A DNA stretch of 64,000 nucleotides, from assembly GCF_029227915.1 (NCBI RefSeq), contig NC_079883.1, forward strand, positions 434,001-498,000, given 5' to 3'. Under the pieces are notes generated by a model, which saw nothing but the letters and a program-made list of their open reading frames with translations, was not told where the DNA came from and did no database searches. The translations under genes were made by a program, and so were the position numbers. Origin of the DNA: Hydractinia symbiolongicarpus (lineage: Eukaryota; Cnidaria; Hydrozoa; Anthoathecata; Hydractiniidae). Below are positions 49,501 to 62,757 of this stretch, piece by piece (the first letter of the stretch is position 1; every line of letters starts with the position of its first letter).

Positions 49501-52500
49501 CGAAGAAAATACCCAGGGAGTAAACTCATTTCTTGAACGATTTTTTAAATTATTTTTTCACCACTAAAACGCATGAGACTTGTAGTTTTCAAAAATGTTT
49601 TCATTTTTGATGAGACGCTGAATAAAAGAAGTTTAATCGCCGGCAAACGAAAACCCGCGATTTCCCGTAAATCCCGGACTCGGCCCGTATAGTCAATAGT
49701 ATACAAAGAAAATACCCAGGGAGTAAACTCATTTCCCGAACGATTTTTTAAATTATTTTTTCACCACTAAAACGCATGAGACTTGTAGTTTTCAAAAATG
49801 TTTTCATTTTTGATGAGATGCGGAATAAAACAAGTTTAATCGCCGGCAAACGAAAACCCGCGATTTCACGTAAATCCCGGACTCGGCCCGTATAGTCAAA
49901 AGTATACAAAGAAAGTACCCAGGGAGTAAACTCATTTCCCGAACGATTTTTTAAATTATTTTTTCGCCACAAAAACGCATGAGACTTGTAGTTTTCAAAA
50001 ATGTTTTCATTTTTGATGAGACGCTTGATGAGAGAGGTTTAATCGCCGGCAAACGAAAACCCGCGATTTCCCGTAAATCCCGGACTCGGCCCGTATAGTC
50101 AAAAGTATACAAAGAAAATACCCAGGGAGTAAACTCATTTCCCGAAGGATTTTTTAAAGTATTTTTTCATCACTAAAACGCATGAGACTTGTAGTTTTCA
50201 AAAATGTTTTCATTTTTGATGAGACGCTGAATAAAAGAAGTTTAATCGCCGGCAAACGAAAACCCGCGATTTCCCGTAAATCCCGGACTCGGACTGTATA
50301 GTCAAAAGTATACAAAGAAAGTACCCTGCGAGTAAACTCATTTCCAGAACGATTTTTTAAATTATCTTTTCACCACTAAAACGCATGAGACTTGTAGTTT
50401 TCAAAAATGTTTTTATTTTTGATGAGACGCTGAATAAAAGAAGTTTAATCGCCGGCAAACGATAACCCGCGAATTCTTGTAAATCCCGGACTCGGCCCGT
50501 ATAGTACAAAGTATACAAAGAAAGTACTCAGGAAGTAAACTCATTTCCCGAACGATTTTTTAAATTATTTTTTCACCACTAAAACGCATGAGACTTGTAG
50601 TTTCCAAAAATGTTTTCATTTTTGATGAGACGCTGAATAAAAGAAGTTTAATCGCCGGCAAACGAAAACCCGCGATTTCCCGTAAATCCCGGACTCGGAC
50701 TGTATAGTCAAAAGTATACAAAGAAAGTACCCTGCGAGTAAACTCATTTCCAGAACGATTTTTTAAATTATCTTTTCACCACTAAAACGCATGAGACTTG
50801 TAGTTTTCAAAAATGTTTCTATTTTTGATGAGACGCTGAATAAAAGAAGTTTAATCGCCGGCAAACGATAACCCGCGAATTCTTGTAAATCCCGGACTCG
50901 GCCCGTATAGTACAAAGTATACAAAGAAAGTACTCAGGAAGTAAACTCATTTCCCGAACGATTTTTTAAATTATTTTTTCACCACTAAAACGCATGAGAC
51001 TTGTAGTTTTCAAAAATGTTTTCATTTTTGATGAGACGCTGAATAAAAGAAGTTTAATCGCCGGCAAACGAAAACCCGTGATTTCCCGTAAATCCCGGAC
51101 TCGGACGTATAGTCAAAAGCATACAAAGAAAGTACAGTGCGAGTAAACTCATTTCCAGAACGATTTTTTAAATTATCTTTTCACCACTAAAACGCATGAG
51201 ACTTGTAGTTTTCAAAAATGTTTTCATTTTTGATGAGACGCTAAATAAAAGAAGTTTAATCGCCGGCAAACGATAACCCGCGAATTCCCGTAAATCCCGG
51301 ACTCGGCTCGTATAGCCAAAAGTATACAAACAAAATACCCAGGGAGTAAACTCATTTCCCGAAGGATTTTTTAAAGTATTTTTTCACCACTAAAACGCAT
51401 GAGACTTGTAGTTTTCAAAAATGTTTTCATTTTTGATGAGATGCGGAATAAAAGAAGTTTAATCGCCGGCAAACGAAAACCCGCGATTTCCTGTAAATCC
51501 CGGACTCGGCCCGTATAGTCAAAAGTATACAAAGAAAGTACCCAGGGAGTAAACTCATTACCCGAACGATTTTTTAAATTATTTTTTCGCCACAAAAACG
51601 CATGAGACTTGTAGTTTTCAAAAATGTTTTCATTTTTGATGAGACGCCGAATAAAAGAAGTTTAATCGCCGGCAAACGATAACCCGCGAATTCTTGTAAA
51701 TCCCGGACTCGGCCCGTATAGTACAAAGTATACAAAGAAAGTACTCAGGAAGTAAACTCATTTCCCGAACGATTTTTTAAATTATTTTTTCACCACTAAA
51801 ACGCATGAGACTTGTAGTTTTCAAAAATGTTTTCATTTTTGATGAGACGCTGAATAAAAGAAGTTTAATCGCCGGCAAACGAAAACCCGCGATTTCCCGT
51901 AAATCCCGGACTCGGACGTATAGTCAAAAGTATACAAAGAAAGTACCCTGCGAGTAAACTCATTTCCAGAACGATTTTTTAAATTATCTTTTCACCACTA
52001 AAACGCATGAGACTTGTAGTTTTCAAAAATGTTTTCATTTTTGATGAGACGCTGAATAAAAGAAGTTCAATCGCCGGCAAACGATAACCCGCGAATTCCC
52101 GTAAATCCCGGACTCGGCTCGTATAGCCAAAAGTATATAAAGAAAGTACCCAGGGAGTAAACTCATTTCCCGAACGATTTTTTAAATTATTTTTTCATCA
52201 CTAAAACGCCTGAGACTTGTAGTTTTCAAAAATGTTTTTATTTTTGATGAGACGCTGAATAAAAGAAGTTTAATCGCCGGCAAACGAAAACCCGCGCATT
52301 CCCGTAAATCCCGGACTCGGCCCGTATAGCCAAAAGTATACAAAGAAAGTACCCAGGGAGTAAACTCATTTCCCGAACGATTTTTTAAATTATTTTTTCA
52401 CCACTAAAACGCATGACACTTGTAGTTTTCAAAAATGTTTTCATTTTTGATGAGACGCTGAATAAAAGAAGTTTAATCGCCGGCAAACGAAAACCCGCGA

Positions 52501-54900
52501 ATTCCCGTAAATCCCGGGCATGGCCCGTATAGTGGAATATATACGAAGAAATTACCCTGTGAGTAAACGCATTTCCAGAACGATTTTTTAAATTATCTTT
52601 TCACCACTAAAACGCATGAGACTTGTAGTTTTCAAAAATGTTTTCATTTTTGATGAGACGCTGAATAAAAGAAGTTTAATCGCCGGCAAACGATAACCCG
52701 CGAATTCCCGTAAATCCCGGACTCGGCCCGTATAGTCAAAAGTATACAAAGAAAGTACCCAGGGAGTAAACTCATTTCCCGAACGATTTTTTAAATGATT
52801 TTTTCGCCACAAAAACGCATGAGACTTGTAGTTTTCAAAAATGTTTTCATTTTTGATGAGACGCTGAATAAAAGAAGTTTATCGCCGGCAAACGATAACC
52901 CGCGAATTCTTGTAAATCCCGGACTCGGCCCGTATAGTACAAAGTATATAAAGAAAGTACCCAGGGAGTAAATTCATTTCCCGAACGATTTTTTAAATTA
53001 TTTTTTCATCACTAAAACGCCTGTGACTTGTAGTTTTCAAAAATGTTTTTATTTTTGATGAGACGCTGAATAAAAGAAGTTTAATCGCCGGTAAACGAAA
53101 ACCCGAGCATTCCCGTAAATCCCGGACTCGGCCCGTATAGCAAAAAGTATACAAAGAAAGTACCCAGGGAGTAAACTCATTTCCCGAACGATTTTTTAAA
53201 TTATTTTTCACCACTAAAACGCATGACACTTGTAGTTTTCAAAAATGTTTTCATTTTTGATGAGACGCTGAATAAAAGAAGTTTAATCGCCGGCAAACGA
53301 AAACCCGCGAATTCCCGTAAATCCCGGGCTTGGCCCGTATAGTGGAACATATACGAAGAAATTACCCTGTGAGTAAACTCATTTCCAGAACGATTTTTTA
53401 AATTATCTTTTCACCACTAAAACGCATGAGACTTGTAGTTTTTAAAAATGTTTTCATTTTTGATGAGATGCGGAATAAAAGAAGTTTAATCGCCGGCAAA
53501 CGAAAACCCGCGATTTCCCGTAAATCCCGGACTCGGCCCGTATAGTCAAAAGAATACAAAGAAAGTACCCAGGAAGTAAACTCATTTCCCGAACGATTTT
53601 TTAAATTATTTTTTCACCACTAAAACGCATGACACTTGTACTTTTCAAAAATGTTTTCATTTTTGATGAGACGCTGAATAAAAGAAGTTTAATCGCCGGC
53701 AAACGAAAACCCGCGAATTCCCGTAAATCCCGGGCTTGGCCCGTATAGTGGAATATATACGAAGAAATTACCCTGTGAGTAAACTCATTTCCAGAACGAT
53801 TTTTTAAATTATCTTTTCACCACTAAAACGCATGAGACTTGTAGTTTTCAAAAATGTTTTCATTTTTGATGAGATGCGGAATAAAAGAAGTTTAATCGCC
53901 GGCAAACGAAAACCCGCGATTTCCCGTAAATCCCGGACTCGGCCCGTATAGTCAAAAGAATACAAAGAAAGTACCCAGGGAGTAAACTCATTTCCCGAAC
54001 GATTTTTTAAATTATTTTTTCGCCACAAAAACGCATGAGACTTGTAGTTTTCAAAAATGTTTTCATTTTTGATGAGACGCTTGATGAGAGAGGTTTAATC
54101 GCCGGCAAACGAAAACCCGCGATTTCCCGTAAGTCCCGGACTCGGCCCGTATAGTCAAAAGTATACAAAGAAAATACCCAGGGAGTAAACTCATTTCCCG
54201 AAGGATTTTTTAAAGTATTTTTGCATCACTAAAACGCATGAGACTTGTAGTTTTCAGGAATGTTTTCATTTTTGATGAGACGCTTAATGAAAGAGGTTTA
54301 ATCGCCGGCAAACAAAAAACCCGCGATTTCCCGTAAATCCCGGGCTTGGCCCGTATAGTCGAATGTATACAAAGAAAGTACCCTGTGAGTAAACTCATTT
54401 CCAGAACGAATTTTTAAATTATCTTTTCACCACTAAAACGCATGAGACTTGTAATTTTTAAAAATGTTTTCATTTTTGATGAGACGCTGAATAAAAGAAG
54501 TTTAATCGCCGGCAAACGAAAACCCGCGATTTCCCGGAAATCCCGGACTCTGCCCGTATAGTCAATAGTATACGAAGAAAATACCCAGGGAGTAAACTCA
54601 TTTCTTGAACGATTTTTTAAATTATTTTTTCACCACTAAAACGCATGAGACTTGTAGTTTTCAAAAATGTTTTCATTTTTGATGAGACGCTGAATAAAAG
54701 AAGTTTAATCGCCGGCAAACGAAAACCCGCGATTTCCCGTAAATCCCGGACTCGGCCCGTATAGTCAATAGTATACAAAGAAAATACCCAGGGAGTAAAC
54801 TCATTTCCCGAACGATTTTTTAAATTATTTTTTCACCACTAAAACGCATGAGACTTGTAGTTTTCAAAAATGTTTTCATTTTTGATGAGATGCGGAATAA
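46600..54900 (+). repeat. Large duplication: 46.6-49.8 kb matches 51.5-54.9 kb
   Basis: The same order of distinctive monomers appears twice. It includes CCTGTAAATCCC with TTACCCGAACG, GACGCCGA with AATTCTTG, CGGACGTATAG, GTTCAATCG, CGCGCATTCCC and GGGCATGG with GTGGAATATATACG. The offset is 4,870 bp up to about 48.4 kb and 5,072 bp after about 48.7 kb, so the right copy has one extra monomer (around 53427-53830, marked by TTGTACTTTTC). The copy on the right ends in the chimeric monomer at 54847. Confidence 0.78.
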
Positions 54901-57260
54901 AAGAAGTTTAATCGCCGGCAAACAAAAAACCCGCGATTTCCCGTAAATCCCGGGCTTGGCCCGTATAGTCGAATGTATACAAAGAAAGTACCCTGTGAGT
55001 AAACTCATTTCCAGAACGAATTTTTAAATTATCTTTTCACCACTAAAACGCATGAGACTTGTAATTTTTAAAAATGTTTTCATTTTTGATGAGACGCTGA
55101 ATAAAAGAAGTTTAATCGCCGGCAAACGAAAACCCGCGATTTCCCGGAAATCCCGGACTCTGCCCGTATAGTCAATAGTATACGAAGAAAATACCCAGGG
55201 AGTAAACTCATTTCTTGAACGATTTTTTAAATTATTTTTTCACCACTAAAACGCATGAGACTTGTAGTTTTCAAAAATGTTTTCATTTTTGATGAGACGC
55301 TGAATAAAAGAAGTTTAATCGCCGGCAAACGAAAACCCGCGATTTCCCGTAAATCCCGGACTCGGCCCGTATAGTCAATAGTATACAAAGAAAATACCCA
55401 GGGAGTAAACTCATTTCCCGAACGATTTTTTAAATTATTTTTTCACCACTAAAACGCATGAGACTTGTAGTTTTCAAAAATGTTTTCATTTTTGATGAGA
55501 TGCGGAATAAAAGAAGTTTAATCGCCGGCAAACGAAAACCCGCGATTTCCCGTAAATCCCGGACTCGGCCCGTATAGTCAAAAGTATACAAAGAAAGTAC
55601 CCAGGGAGTAAACTCATTTCCCGAACGATTTTTTAAATTATTTTTTCGCCACAAAAACGCATGAGACTTGTAGTTTTCAAAAATGTTTTCATTTTTGATG
55701 AGACGCTTGATGAGAGAGGTTTAATCGCCGGCAAACGAAAACCCGCGATTTCCCGTAAATCCCGGACTCGGCCCGTATAGTCAAAAGTATACAAAGAAAA
55801 TACCCTGTGAGTAAACTCATTTCCAGAACGAATTTTTAAATTATCTTTTCACCACTAAAACGCATGAGACTTGTAATTTTTAAAAATGTTTTCATTTTTG
55901 ATGAGACGCTGAATAAAAGAAGTTTAATCGCCGGCAAACGAAACCCGCGATTTCCCGGAAATCCCGGACTCTGCCCGTATAGTCAATAGTATACAAAGAA
56001 AATACCCAGGGAGTAAATTCATTTCCCGAACGATTTTTTAAATTATTTTTTCACCACTAAAACGCATGAGACTTGTAGTTTTCAAAAATGTTTTCATTTT
56101 TGATGAGACGCTGAATAAAAGAAGTTTAATCGCCGGCAAACGAAAACCCGCGATTTCCCGTAAATCCCGGACTCGGCCCGTATAGTCAATAGTATACAAA
56201 GAAAATACCCAGGGAGTAAACTCATTTCCCGAACGATTTTTTAAATTATTTTTTCACCACTAAAACGCATGAGACTTGTAGTTTTCAAAAATGTTTTTAT
56301 TTTTGATGAGACGCTGAATAAAAGAAGTTTAATCGCCGGCAAACGATAACCCGCGAATTCTTGTAAATCCCGGACTCGGCCCGTATAGTACAAAGTATAC
56401 AAAGAAAGTACTCAGGAAGTAAACTCATTTCCCGAACGATTTTTTAAATTATTTTTTCACCACTAAAACGCATGACACTTGTAGTTTTCAAAAATGTTTT
56501 CATTTTTGATGAGACGCTGAATAAAAGAAGTTTAATCGCCGGCAAACGAAAACCCGCGATTTCCCGTAAATCCCGGACTCGGACTGTATAGTCAAAAGTA
56601 TACAAAGAAAGTACCCTGCGAGTAAACTCATTTCCAGAACGATTTTTTAAATTATCTTTTCACCACTAAAACGCATGAGACTTGTAGTTTTCAAAAATGT
56701 TTCTATTTTTGATGAGACGCTGAATAAAAGAAGTTTAATCGCCGGCAAACGATAACCCGCGAATTCTTGTAAATCCCGGACTCGGCCCGTATAGTACAAA
56801 GTATACAAAGAAAGTACTCAGGAAGTAAACTCATTTCCCGAACGATTTTTTAAATTATTTTTTCACCACTAAAACGCATGAGACTTGTAGTTTTCAAAAA
56901 TGTTTTCATTTTTGATGAGACGCTGAATAAAAGAAGTTTAATCGCCGGCAAACGAAAACCCGTGATTTCCCGTAAATCCCGGACTCGGACGTATAGTCAA
57001 AAGTATACAAAGAAAGTACAGTGCGAGTAAACTCATTTCCAGAACGATTTTTTAAATTATCTTTTCACCACTAAAACGCATGAGACTTGTAGTTTTCAAA
57101 AATGTTTTCATTTTTGATGAGACGCTAAATAAAAGAAGTTTAATCGCCGGCAAACGATAACGCGCGAATTCCCGTAAATCCCGGACTCGGCTCGTATAGC
57201 CAAAAGTATACAAACAAAATACCCAGGGAGTAAACTCATTTCCCGAAGGATTTTTTAAAG
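50390..57260 (+). repeat. Related 1-kb segments at 5,884-bp offset
   Basis: 50.39-51.37 kb matches 56.28-57.25 kb. Shared markers are TTTCTATTTTTG (about 50818 and 56702), GTACAGTGCGAG (about 51131 and 57016), GACGCTAAATAAAAG (51241 and 57125 for its C) and ACAAACAAAATACC. The offset is 29 monomers less 3 bp. Confidence 0.72.
54440..55660 (+). repeat. 610-bp 3-monomer tandem duplication with chimeric junction
   Basis: The marker GTAATTTTTAAAAATG occurs at 54451 and 55061, 610 bp apart, followed by the same two monomers (CCCGGAAATCCC, TTTCTTGAACG, GTCAATAG). The monomer at about 54847-55050 joins a GATGCGGA left part to a CAAAAAACCCG, GGGCTTGG, GTCGAATG right part, a combination not seen at 49776 or 55457. 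That chimera is the junction expected from a tandem duplication by unequal exchange. Confidence 0.77.
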
Positions 57261-58700
57261 TATTTTTTCATCACTAAAACGCATGAGACTTGTAGTTTTC
57301 AGGAATGTTTTCATTTTTGATGAGACGCTTAATGAAAGAGGTTTAATCGCCGGCAAACAAAAAACCCTTGATTTCCCGTAAATCCCGGGCTTGGCCCGTA
57401 TAGTCAAATGTATACAAAGAAAGTACCCTGTGAGTAAACTCATTTCCAGAACGAATTTTTAAATTATCTTTTCACCACTAAAACGCATGAGACTTGTAAT
57501 TTTTAAAAATGTTTTCATTTTTGATGAGACGCTGAATAAAAGAAGTTTAATCGCCGGCAAACGAAACCCGCGATTTCCCGGAAATCCCGGACTCTGCCCG
57601 TATAGTCAATAGTATACAAAGAAAATACCCAGGGAGTAAACTCATTTCCCGAACAATTTTTTAAATTATTTTTTCACCACTAAAACGCATGAGACTTGTA
57701 GTTTTCAAAAATGTTTTCATTTTTGATGAGACGCTGAATAAAAGAAGTTTAATCGCCGGCAAACGAAAACCCGCGATTTCCCGTAAATCCCGGACTCGGC
57801 CCGTATAGTCAATAGTATACAAAGAAAATACCCAGGGAGTAAACTCATTTCCCGAACGATTTTTTAAATTATTTTTTCACCACTAAAACGCATGAGACTT
57901 GTAGTTTTCAAAAATGTTTTCATTTTTGATGAGACCCTGAATAAAAGAAGTTTAATCGCCGGCAAACGAAAACCCGCGATTTCCCGTAAATCCCGGACTC
58001 GGACTGTATAGTCAAAAGTATACAAAGAAAGTACCCTGCGAGTAAACTCATTTCCAGAACGATTTTTTAAATTATCTTTTCACCACTAAAACGCATGAGA
58101 CTTGTAGTTTTCAAAAATGTTTCTATTTTTGATGAGACGCTGAATAAAAGAAGTTTAATCGCCGGAAAACGATAACCCGCGAATTCTTGTAAATCCCGGA
58201 CTCGGCCCGTATAGTACAAAGTATACAAAGAAAGTACTCAGGAAGTAAACTCATTTCCCGAACGATTTTTTAAATTATTTTTTCACCACTAAAACGCATG
58301 AGACTTGTAGTTTTCAGAAATGTTTTCATTTTTGATGAGACGCTGAATAAAAGAAGTTTAATCGCCGGCAAACGAAAACCCGTGATTTCCCGTAAATCCC
58401 GGACTCGGACGTATAGTCAAAAGTATACAAAGAAAGTACAGTGCGAGTAAACTCATTTCCAGAACGATTTTTTAAATTATCTTTTCACCACTAAAACGCA
58501 TGAGACTTGTAGTTTTCAAAAATGTTTTCATTTTTGATGAGACGCTAAATAAAAGAAGTTTAATCGCCGGCAAACGAAAACCCGCGATTTCCCGTAAATC
58601 CCGGACTCGGCCCGTATGGTCAATAGTATACAAAGAAAATACCCAGGGAGTAAACTCATTTCCCGAACGATTTTTTAAATTATCTTTTCACCACTAAAAC

Positions 58701-59713
58701 GCATGAGACTTGTAGTTTTCAAAAATGTTTTCATTTTTGATGAGACCCTGAATAAAAGAAGTTTAATCGCCGGCAAACGAAAACCCGCGATTTCCCGTAA
58801 ATCCCGGACTCGGACTGTATAGTCAAAAGTATACAAAGAAAGTACCCTGCGAGTAAACTCATTTCCAGAACGATTTTTTAAATTATCTTTTCACCACTAA
58901 AACGCATGACACTTGTAGTTTTCAAAAATGTTTTTATTTTTGATGAGACGCTGAATAAAAGAAGTTTAATCGCCGGCAAACGATAACCCGCGAATTCTTG
59001 TAAATCCCGGACTCGGCCCGTATAGTACAAAGTATACAAAGAAAGTACTCAGGAAGTAAACTCATTTCCCGAACGATTTATTAAATTATTTTTTCACCAC
59101 TAAAACGCATGAGACTTGTAGTTTTCAAAAATGTTTTCATTTTTGATGAGACGCTGAATAAAAGAAGTTTAATCGCCGGCAAACGAAAACCCGTGATTTC
59201 CCGTAAATCCCGGACTCGGACGTATAGTCAAAAGTATACAAAGAAAGTACAGTGCGAGTAAACTCATTTCCAGAACGATTTTTTAAATTATCTTTTCACC
59301 ACTAAAACGCATGAGACTTGTAATTTTTAAAAATGTTTTCATTTTTGATGAGACGCTGAATAAAAGAAGTTTAATCGCCGGCAAACGAAACACGCGATTT
59401 CCCGGAAATCCCGGACTCTGCCCGTATAGTCAATAGTATACAAAGAAAATACCCAGGGAGTAAACTCATTTCCCGAACGATTTTTTAAATTATTTTTTCA
59501 CCACTAAAACGCCTGAGACTTGTAGTTTTCAAAAATGTTTTCATTTTTGATGAGACGCTGAATAAAAGAAGTTTAATCGCCGGCAAACGAAAACCCGCGA
59601 TTTCCCGTAAATCCCGGACTCGGCCCGTATAGTCAATAGTATACAAAGAAAATACCCAGGGAGTAAACTCATTTCCCGAACGATTTTTTAAATTATTTTT
59701 TCACCACTAAAAC
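58701..59713 (+). repeat. 5-monomer HOR unit (1,013 bp), late domain
   Basis: Monomers start at 58701 (GACCCTGA, CGGACTGTATAG), 58904 (TTTTTATTTTTG, AATTCTTG, CTCAGGAAG, GATTTATTAAATT), 59107 (CCGTGATTT, GGACGTATAG, ACAGTGCGAG), 59309 (GTAATTTTTAA, GAAACACGCG) and 59511 (GCCTGAG, GTCAATAG). Two of the monomers are 202 bp. A partial repeat begins at 59714, and a second full copy lies at 62758. Confidence 0.8.
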
Positions 59714-62700
59714 GCATGAGACTTGTAGTTTTCAAAAATGTTTTCATTTTTGATGAGACCCTTAATAAAAGAAGTTTAATCGCCGGCAAACGAAAACCCG
59801 CGATTTCCCGTAAATCCCGGACTCGGACTGTATAGTCAAAAGTATACAAAGAAAGTACCCTGCGAGTAAACTCATTTCCAGAACGATTTTTTAAATTATC
59901 TTTTCACCACTAAAACGCATGAGACTTGTAGTTTTCAAAAATGTTTTTATTTTTGATGAGACGCTGAATAAAAGAAGTTTAATCGCCGGCAAACGATAAC
60001 CCGCGAATTCTTGTAAATCCCGGACTCGGCCCGTATAGTACAAAGTATACAAAGAAAGTACTCAGGAAGTAAACTCATTTCCCGAACGATTTATTAAATT
60101 ATTTTTTCACCACTAAAACGCATGAGACTTGTAGTTTTCAAAAATGTTTTCATTTTTGATGAGACGCTGAATAAAAGAAGTTTAATCGCCGGCAAACGAA
60201 AACCCGTGATTTCCCGTAAATCCCGGACTCGGACGTATAGTCAAAAGTATACAAAGAAAGTACAGTGCGAGTAAACTCATTTCCAGAACGATTTTTTAAA
60301 TTATCTTTTCACCACTAAAACGCATGAGACTTGTAGTTTTCAAAAATGTTTTCATTTTTGATGAGACGCTAAATAAAAGAAGTTTAATCGCCGGCAAACG
60401 ATAACCCGCGAATTCCCGTAAATCCCGGACTCGGCTCGTATAGCAAAAAGTATATAAAGAAAGTACCCAGGGAGTAAACTCATTTCCCGAACGATTTTTT
60501 AAATTATTTTTTTATCACTAAAACGCCTGAGACTTGTAGTTTTCAAAAATGTTTTTATTTTTGATGAGACGCTGAATAAAAGAAGTTTAATCGCCGGCAA
60601 ACGAAAACCCGCGCATTCCCGTAAATCCCGGACTCGGCCCGTATAGCCAAAAGTATACAAAAAAAGTACCCAGGGAGTAAACTCATTTCCCGAACGATTT
60701 TTTAAATTATTTTTTCACCACTAAAACGCATGACACTTGTAGTTTTCAAAAATGTTTTCATTTTTGATGAGACGCTGAATAAAAGAAGTTTAATCGCCGG
60801 CAAACGAAAACCCGCGAATTCCCGTAAATCCCGGGCTTGGCCCGTATAGTGGAATATATACGAAGAAATTACCCTGTGAGTAAATTCATTTCCAGAACTA
60901 TTTTTTAAATTATCTTTTCACCACTAAAACGCATGAGACTTGTAGTTTTCAAAAATGTTTTCATTTTTGATGAGATGCGGAATGAAAGAAGTTTAATCGC
61001 CGGCAAACGAAAACCCGCGATTTCCCGTAAATCCCGGACTCGGCCCGTATAGTCAAAAGTATACAAAGAAAGTAGCCAGGGAGTAAACTCATTTCCCGAA
61101 CGATTTTTTAAATTATTTTTTCGCCACAAAAACGCATGAGACTTGTAGTTTTCAAAAATGTTTTCATTTTTGATGAGACGCTTGATGAGAGAGGTTTAAT
61201 CGCCGGCAAACGAAAACCCGCGAATTCCCGTAAATCCCGGACACTGCCCGTATAGCCAGAAGTATACAAAGAAAGTATCCAGGGAGTAAACTCATTTCCA
61301 GAAAGATTTTTTAAATTATCTTTTCACCACTAAAACGCATGAGACTTGTAGTTTTCAAAAATGTTTTTATTTTTGATGAGACGCTGAATAAAAGATGTTT
61401 AATCGCCGGAAACCGAAAACCCGCGATTTCCCGTAAATCCCGGACTTGGCCCGTATAGTCAAAAGTATACAAAGAAAGTACCCAGGGAGTAAACTCATTT
61501 CCCGAACGATTTTTTAAATTATTTTTTCACCACTAAGACGCATGAGACTTGTAGTTTTCAGGAATGTTTTCATTTTTGATGAGACGCTTAATGAAAGAAG
61601 TTTAATCGCCGGCAAACGAAAACCTGCGTTTTCCCGTAAATCCCGGGCTTGGCCCGTATAGTCGAGTATATACAAAGAAAGTAGCCTGTGAGTAAACTCA
61701 TTTCCAGAACGATTTTTTAAATTATCTTTTCACCACTAAAACGCATGAGACTTGTAGTTTTCAAAAATATTTTCATTTTTGATGAGACGCGGAATAAAAG
61801 AAGTTTAATCGCCGGCAAACGAAAACCCGCGATTTCCCGTAAATCCCGGACTCGGCCCGTATAGGCAAAAGTATACAAAGAAAATACCCAGGGAGTAAAC
61901 TCATTTCCCGAACGGTTTTTTAAATTATTTTTTCACCACTAAAACGTATGAGACTTGTAGTTTTCAAAAATGTTTTCATTTTTGATGAGACGCTGAATAA
62001 AAGAAGTTTAATCGCCAGCAAACGAAAACCCGCGATTTCCCGTAAATCCCGGACTCGGCCCGTATAGTTAAAAGTATACAGAGAAAGTACCCTGCGAATA
62101 AACTCATTTCCAGAACGATTTTTTAAATTATTTTTTCACCACTAAAACGCATGACACTTGTAGTTTTCAAAAATGTTTTCATTTTTGATGAGACGCTGAA
62201 TAAAAGAAGTTTAATCGCCGGCAAATGAAAACCCGCGAATTCCCGTAAATCCCGGGCTTGGCCCGTATAGTGGAATATATACGAAGAAATTACCCTGTGA
62301 GTAAACTCATTTCCAGAACGATTTTTTAAATTATCTTTTCACCACTAAAACGCATGAGACTTGTAGTTTTCAAAAATGTTTTCATTTTTGATGAGATGCG
62401 GAATGAAAGAAGTTTAATCGCCGGCACACGAAAACCCGCGATTTCCCGTAAATCCCGGACTCGGCCCGTATAGTCAAAAGTATACAGAGAAAGTACCCTG
62501 CGAATAAACTCATTTCCAGAACGATTTTTTAAATTATCTTTTCACCACTAAAACGCACGAGACTTGTAGGTTTCAAAAATGTTTTCATTTTTGATGAGAC
62601 GCTGAGTAAAAGAAGTTTAATCGCCGGCAAACGAAAACTCGCGAATTCCCGTAAATCCAGGACTCGGCCCGTATAGTCAAAAGTACACAAAGAAAATACG

Positions 62701-62757
62701 CAGGGAGTAAACTCATTTTCAGAACGATTTTTTAAATTATCTTTTCACCACTAAAAC

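Noticed and set aside
60905-61129. Recurrent minus-strand open frames of 61-78 codons
   Set aside because: These are antisense reads of the same monomer and overlap the + strand frames. Their recurrence follows the satellite, and they show no recognisable domain.
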